Shown here in pieces: positions 59,201 through 64,000 of a stretch of 64,000 bases of DNA. The translations under genes and the position numbers were made by a program. The notes below the pieces were generated by a model. The model searched no databases, was not told the origin of the DNA, and worked only from the letters and a program-made list of their open reading frames with translations. Within the stretch, counting starts at the first letter, position 1, and each line of letters opens with the position of its first letter. This DNA is from Ampelocalamus luodianensis. Taxonomy: Eukaryota; Streptophyta; Magnoliopsida; Poales; Poaceae. Where the stretch lies: contig CM070639.1 in assembly GCA_036346255.1 (NCBI GenBank), positions 33,758,165 to 33,822,164 of the forward strand, in the 5' to 3' direction.

Positions 59201-59529
59201 TCACTAGTCGTTTCAAAACAATTATTTAATTATTATTATTGTTTTCATTTCAGCATTTCAATCTACTTATTGTATTTGTCGTAAACGTTGTTTTATGCAA
59301 AAGAGCTATACAGCTAACCTTTGTTCAAGCCCTGCATAAATACTATTTGCATTCATTTCCCCACGGCTTGCTGAGTACATTCAAAGTACTCATGGCTTTA
59401 TGCCCTCTATTTGATCAGCAGTAGAGGGAGAATATCAAGCTACCCAAGAGTTCTTCGCCCAGGAAGACCATGAAGGTTTTGCAGACTAGGATGCGTTCTG
59501 CACTCGATTGCCTGTGGGCATGTTGATTG
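56297..59529 (+). repeat. 3' LTR of element B, cut on the right
   Basis: Starts TGTAACATTCCAAAAATTTG. It keeps the 2 kb missing from the 5' LTR, including a pyrimidine-rich core promoter. Interrupted at 59530 by a family-A LTR, at the point equivalent to about 54020 in the 5' copy. Short frames at 56909-57861 lie in this promoter/leader-like region and have no domain. The mutated palindrome CTATTAGAATAG is at 58989-59000. Confidence 0.9.
57033..57040 (+). promoter_or_regulatory. TATA box in the 3' LTR of element B
   Basis: TTTATAAG followed about 30 bp later by a CT-rich start region, at a position matching the TATA of the family-C LTR. It is absent from the deleted 5' LTR. Confidence 0.55.
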
Positions 59530-62500
59530 TGTGAGGACCCCGGTTTATTCGGCTTGTACTGTTTAACCATCCACTTGGTCCTAACAGGACAAATCAAATA
59601 AACTAAGCCTCGAGATATGTATACTTCTGTAAATGCGAGATACACACCCGCTACAAAATCATGCATCAATTCCATTCATACACATAGAGCCAAGCAAAGC
59701 AACAAATGAAAGACATAGATAATATAAAGAGAGCTATTACAAAGAGAGGCCGACCTGCCAAAATTCATAAAGACAAGTAAATACACAATGAAGCAAATGG
59801 CCATAAGATGGCGATGAACAAAAGCCAATCGGTGTGCCTTTACCCACAAGGCAACCAACCGGACCGCCAAGCTAATCGTCCCAAACAGCGCAAGAACATA
59901 CTCACAAAAGTGAGGCCCTTGGGGCTCACCTTCTTCCTCTGCAACAATTAATATTAGCAAGCGGATGAGTACAAAACTTGTTTTTGTACTCGCAAGACTG
60001 ACGTGTGAGATAACGTAACTATAATTAACTACATGCAAGCTTTATTTAAGTGGATGAGGCTTTGGACTTATTTTCAAAGATAAAGCAAGTTTTCATTTAC
60101 AATAAGGTAATAGATTCAAAGCAAGTTTGCAATTAACTTTTATTGTTCAAATAAACGAGAGACAATAATAACATAGATAGAGACAACCCCAACCTAGAAG
60201 TGACTAACCCATAGTCACCACAACAATAGCATGAAGTACCCCTTCATACCACCCATGCCAAGTTTAAGTTTTTAAAAGGTTGTAGTCTAGTTCTTGTGGG
60301 AAATAACCAAGCGTGTCCATAACCTAGACGAGGCTATTCGAATAGTTTTAACCTGCGCAGGGTGTACCAATGTACCCACACGATAGACCGCCTTTCCACC
60401 ACCACGGTTAGCACACTTCCTTTGGTATGCGTGCATGGCTAAGTCTAACAAGACGCTTCCAATGGACGATGCTAATTAAGAGCCGCAACCCACGGAGAAA
60501 GACACATTAAATGCCTAACCGGTGCGCTAATGCTCCTCCAACACCACAAACACACACACACAGAACACACCCACCGACCAGCTCATAATTAACACCTCCC
60601 AAAGTACTTAGTCAAGAGAGGTTCCATATCCCCTCGTGTGGTTAGCACGCACAATTGCTTGGATCAATGGCACAAGTAACTCGGTCCTTAGGGACTTAGG
60701 CACCATTCCACACACCCAACCGATCACATCAACATACCATTGTGCCCAAGTCAAGATATAGTTTTGTTTTCGCTTTTGATTTGTAAATCAATAAAACACA
60801 AGGGTTGGACATAATGGAGTAGTATAAGTAGTTGTGTGATCAAGATCACCGACTAAGTCGATGATCGCCCAATACTACCGATAACTAGGCATGGCTAAGC
60901 AATATTCATTCAGAATCTACTAAGTGATAAGAGTTCATCCATCGAACTCTAACCACAAAGAAATAACCTAGGCTCGTAGTAGAGGATAATTATTTACCTC
61001 TGATTATGCAACTAGAGGTCTAACTAATCAATTTAACGACAAAATAGCAATGCATACATAGAAGTTAAACAAAATATTAGACTTTGAAAGTAATGGGATT
61101 AATGGAAATGATCAAATCGCTTGTTCGCTTGTCGTTGCTCAACTTGTTGCGGAGGGTCGTTTCTGGTTACCGCAAATATCGAATCCTAAGCTAAAGAGCT
61201 AAAACAACCAATAAGGCGAGCAACACTTAAACAAAAGAGCAAGCAAAAATTATCCAAATGTGACGAAATTTAAACACAAGGCAAAATACGAACATACCTA
61301 GACATAGAAACTGGAAAAACTTAATTTGGATTTGTGGTGCAAAAGATATTCTCTAAAAACCTAATTTCTACCATAATTAGCAATCTGTAGCAAAATATTT
61401 TCTAGAAAGATTTTGAAGCTGAAATTTTTATGGTAGCTACCCACTGGTATAGTGGTAACCCATATAAAATTTCAGGTCATTTGGAGTTATATTGGAAGAG
61501 TTATGATTTTTCTAAGTTTTAAATCTAAGACACGATTAATTTTAGTATTAAAGACTACTGCAAAACCTATACTAAGCTAAAGTACTTTAACAGATGCATT
61601 TATAGAACTTTAGTTTGTTAAATTTGGAGCTACAGAGAAAAAGATATGAAATTTTGAAGTTTAAAACAATTAATATGTGCAAATAAAAGCTTCGGGACTA
61701 AATCTGGAAAACCAACAAAAACTGGGGAGGTCGTGGGTCGTTGATCAAAGATCGCACGGCCCACGAGCTCAGATGCCAAAACCCACACGAGCACCTGGGC
61801 GCAAAGACCTCATCGCGCCAAGGGGAGGTCTTAGCCGTTGGATCTAGACTTGATGGTCTGAATCTAACGAGGAGGTCCTAGACGGCAAGATCTAGCGAGG
61901 AGGTCTAAGCGTAGATCTTGAATCCAATGGCTACGACCGGTGCACGCACAACAAGACGCAAAGGAGGTCCTCGCGCTTATCAGAGGTCGTGGACCGCCGA
62001 TCAAGATCCGCGGTCCCGAGCACTAGGGAGGTCCTAAGGGTAAACCTACTGAGGGAGGTCGGACGGCTAAGATCTCACTGAGGAGGTCTTCAACGGTCTA
62101 GATCTCCGGAGGAGGTCTTTAACGGACACGATCAAGTGAGGAGGTCCCGGCGATCAAGATTGAACGAGGAGGTCTTGATCGGTAGGATTGACACGAGGAG
62201 GTCTTGGATGGCCAAGATCTTCTCGGGAGGTCCTAAGCGATAGGGTTTTATCGAGGAGATCCGGACGGTTGATTAGACCTAGGGAGGTCTTGAACGGTCC
62301 CGGATCGACGCGAGGGAGGTCCGAGCACTAAGGATTTGACAAAAGAGATCTAACGCCGATCTAATCCGGGAGGTCGTGAACGGCTAGGATCGAGCCTAAG
62401 AGGTCCTGACGGGGTTTCTTTGTAAAAGGCCACGGTGGCTTTACAAAGACGACCGAGGGTGGTCTCGAGGTGGTCTTTGCATAATGACCAAGGGGAGGTC

Positions 62501-64000
62501 TTTTGCAAAGAGGACCTCGGTGGAGGCCCCGAAGGTGGTTTTACAAAAATGACCTCGAGGAGGTCTTTTATGCAAGAGTGGTCCTAGCGGCTAGGATTTA
62601 ACCAAGGTGGTCCTAGACGGCTAGGATCAACTCAAGGAGGTCCTGAACACCGAGGTTTTTGCGAAAAGATCCTAAGGCCCAGATCCAAACTTGGAGAGGT
62701 CGGGACGGCTAAGATTAGCCCGAGGAGGTCCCGGGTGGCTTTAATGGTGCCGACCTCCGAGCAGTGGCAGGCTAAGACAATTTAATGCATCTAATGATTG
62801 ACAATAAATGAACCTAAGGAACACTTAATGACTAAGGCCACGCCTACACGCCGCTGACTCCACGACACGATTAAGACACCATTAACGCACCAAATGATAA
62901 GCAATGATTTGAGCATTAAAGTTGTCCGAGGAACATGACGAAAACCGGAGGTTTTGGCTGACAAAACCCGAGCGTGTTCCACAGCTTGCCGCCGGCGATG
63001 TGGACCTCGTCGCGAAACCAAGAACACTGATGAGTCCCAAATAGGGAGGAGAACCTAAAGGTGCCAACAGCTAGGGCTAAAGCGCACCCTACGCGCTAGC
63101 CTGAGATGACCGAAGGAGGCTAAATACAGCAAGACTAAAAGCTACTGAGGTTCAAAACGACCGGCTTCAACACTAAGGTACTTACCAGGGAACGAAGGAG
63201 GCCCAAGAATGGTCGCAGGAGCTCCGGTGACGGTGGAGGTCACGGAGGTGAAGAAGACGAAGCTCCCGCCACGAACAACAGCTCCTACTTTGTCAACCTC
63301 TGTGAAGGTTTAAACAAAGCAAATTAGGAGATTTGAGGTGACCAAGAGAACAAAGACAGCCAACAATGCAATATTGAACCACCTGAGCTCTGAGGTCGCC
63401 GAGAGCTCCAAAGTTCAAGAATGGTGGCAGAGGCTTTCGGTGTTTTGAGCACAAGAGCGAGAAAGGAGCTAGGGTTGAAAAGGAGTGTCTAAAGAAGCTT
63501 AGATAGAAAGCTTGGGCTTCTAATATAGCTGGTGGGAAAATGGCAAAGTCACTGCACCGAGCCAAAGTACACATGAAATGATGGGAGTAGGTTGTCGAGA
63601 GACTTTTGAGCAAAAGGTGTCGCAGACATTTAATGTTGGCAAGACATAGCCGCTTGTCACCTTAGAGTTGACAAGGCACCGCTCTCTACCGCCATGCACA
63701 AAATTGATAATGCCCTGTGCCCACCCGACGGTGAGAGGACCAGGAGGACCGGTCAAAGAGCTCAACGGCTAAAATCAAACCTGAGCTCCCACTAGGAGGT
63801 CGTGAGTCGCCGGATTGAAATCCAAGGGCCCAGATTTTGGGCTAAGTATTAGAGGTCCTCACACTCGTGGGAGGTCCGAGCCACGATCTCAAGATAGACG
63901 GCCAAGATCACCCAAGCGCTAGGGGTGGTCGGGAGGGTCGAGGAGGTCGCCGTGGTGGTCTTTGCAAAGGTGCAAAGGAGGTCCTGGGAGGCCTCGAGGT
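59530..64000 (-). mobile_element. Family-A gypsy LTR, truncated by window end
   Basis: On the minus strand this is the 3' part of a family-A LTR: its last bases CCGGGGTCCTCACA map to 59530. The first ~1.9 kb closely matches the solo LTR at 38371-42737 in reverse, including the GAGTAC...GTACTC hairpin (59967-59991) and CTATTCGAATAG (60334-60345). Beyond 61700 it departs into a long GGAGGTC-rich array not present in the other two A copies. The left target copy would be GATTG (59525-59529). The other end and any interior lie outside the window. Confidence 0.88.
61720..62760. repeat. Degenerate GAGGAGGTC array in a family-A LTR
   Basis: About 30 copies of (G/A)GGAGGTC, mostly 25-45 bp apart, often followed by AACGGCTAAGATC-like sequence. 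The array resumes after 63790 to the window end. The unit seems to combine the common ACGG...GATC motif of these LTRs with a new GGAGGTC block. Confidence 0.88.

Larger units (their letters stand above)
48106..59529 (+). mobile_element. Element B: non-autonomous gag-only gypsy retrotransposon
   Basis: Two LTRs start alike (TGTAACAT(C/T)CCAAAAATTTGG at 48106 and 56297). They bracket a primer site, a gag gene with zinc knuckle and a polypurine tract, but only 2.0 kb of interior and no RT or integrase. The gag frame runs into the start of a protease-type NHVTAEEVQAV block and then directly into an end-of-polyprotein-like SPNLEDEIPF, so pol was deleted. Gag and knuckle resemble chromovirus-type plant gypsy elements. 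The 5' LTR contains a solo LTR and a 2-kb deletion. The 3' LTR is cut at 59530 by another LTR, so the element's right end is outside the window. Confidence 0.88.

Overview
The window is plant nuclear DNA, almost certainly from a grass. It is packed with nested transposons. The clearest marker is a 13-kb Copia element whose LTR begins TGTTGGAGATATGCC, the start typical of the BARE/Angela/RIRE1 group of cereals and rice relatives. With it are a Tat-type Ty3/gypsy element, several gypsy LTRs of 3-5 kb starting TGTAACATCCC, and a Mutator-like DNA transposon (MULE) carrying a plant mobile domain gene. I found no convincing ordinary host gene, no tRNA or rRNA gene and no CRISPR array.

Layout. Positions 1-4335 are a long gypsy LTR (family A, minus strand) cut by the window edge. 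Positions 5066-14148 are a MULE with ~97-bp terminal inverted repeats and a 10-bp flanking direct repeat. It carries three plus-strand genes: a plant mobile domain protein, a GRF-type zinc-finger plus coiled-coil protein behind a 31-bp x 9 tandem array and a TATA box, and a MuDR/MURA transposase with SWIM finger and CCHC knuckle. All three are broken by small frameshifts. Positions 15231-45463 are one Tat-type gypsy element (minus strand; LTRs of 746 and 804 bp; flanking repeat AGTTG). It holds gag, protease, RT, RNase H and integrase, plus a multi-exon gene in antisense (plus strand) between pol and the 3' LTR. Two later insertions split its gag: a BARE-like Copia with a duplicated interior (25137-38187, repeat CCTTT) and a solo family-A LTR (38371-42737, repeat AGATC). 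Positions 45469-47112 are repeat-rich spacer. Family-C LTR starts at 47113 and is cut by element B at 48106. Element B is a gag-only, non-autonomous gypsy element whose 5' LTR holds a solo LTR (48234-52925) and whose 3' LTR is cut at 59530 by another family-A LTR that runs off the window.

Relative order can be read from the nesting: Tat first, then the Copia and the solo LTR inside its gag; C before B; B before the A' solo LTR and the last A LTR. The target repeats are exact or one base off, so these element edges are reliable. Reading frames are less reliable. Most coding pieces are interrupted by one-base deletions, often in homopolymers, and three copies of the same Copia LTR lack different short pieces, so some frameshifts may be consensus errors rather than real decay.

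The most interesting content is (i) the three-gene MULE, (ii) the antisense gene of the Tat element, whose introns carry the same hairpin repeat as the element's LTRs, (iii) element B, whose six premature in-frame stops are all TAG, as expected if CAG sites decay through plant CHG methylation, and (iv) two short structured blocks conserved between LTRs that are otherwise hard to align.
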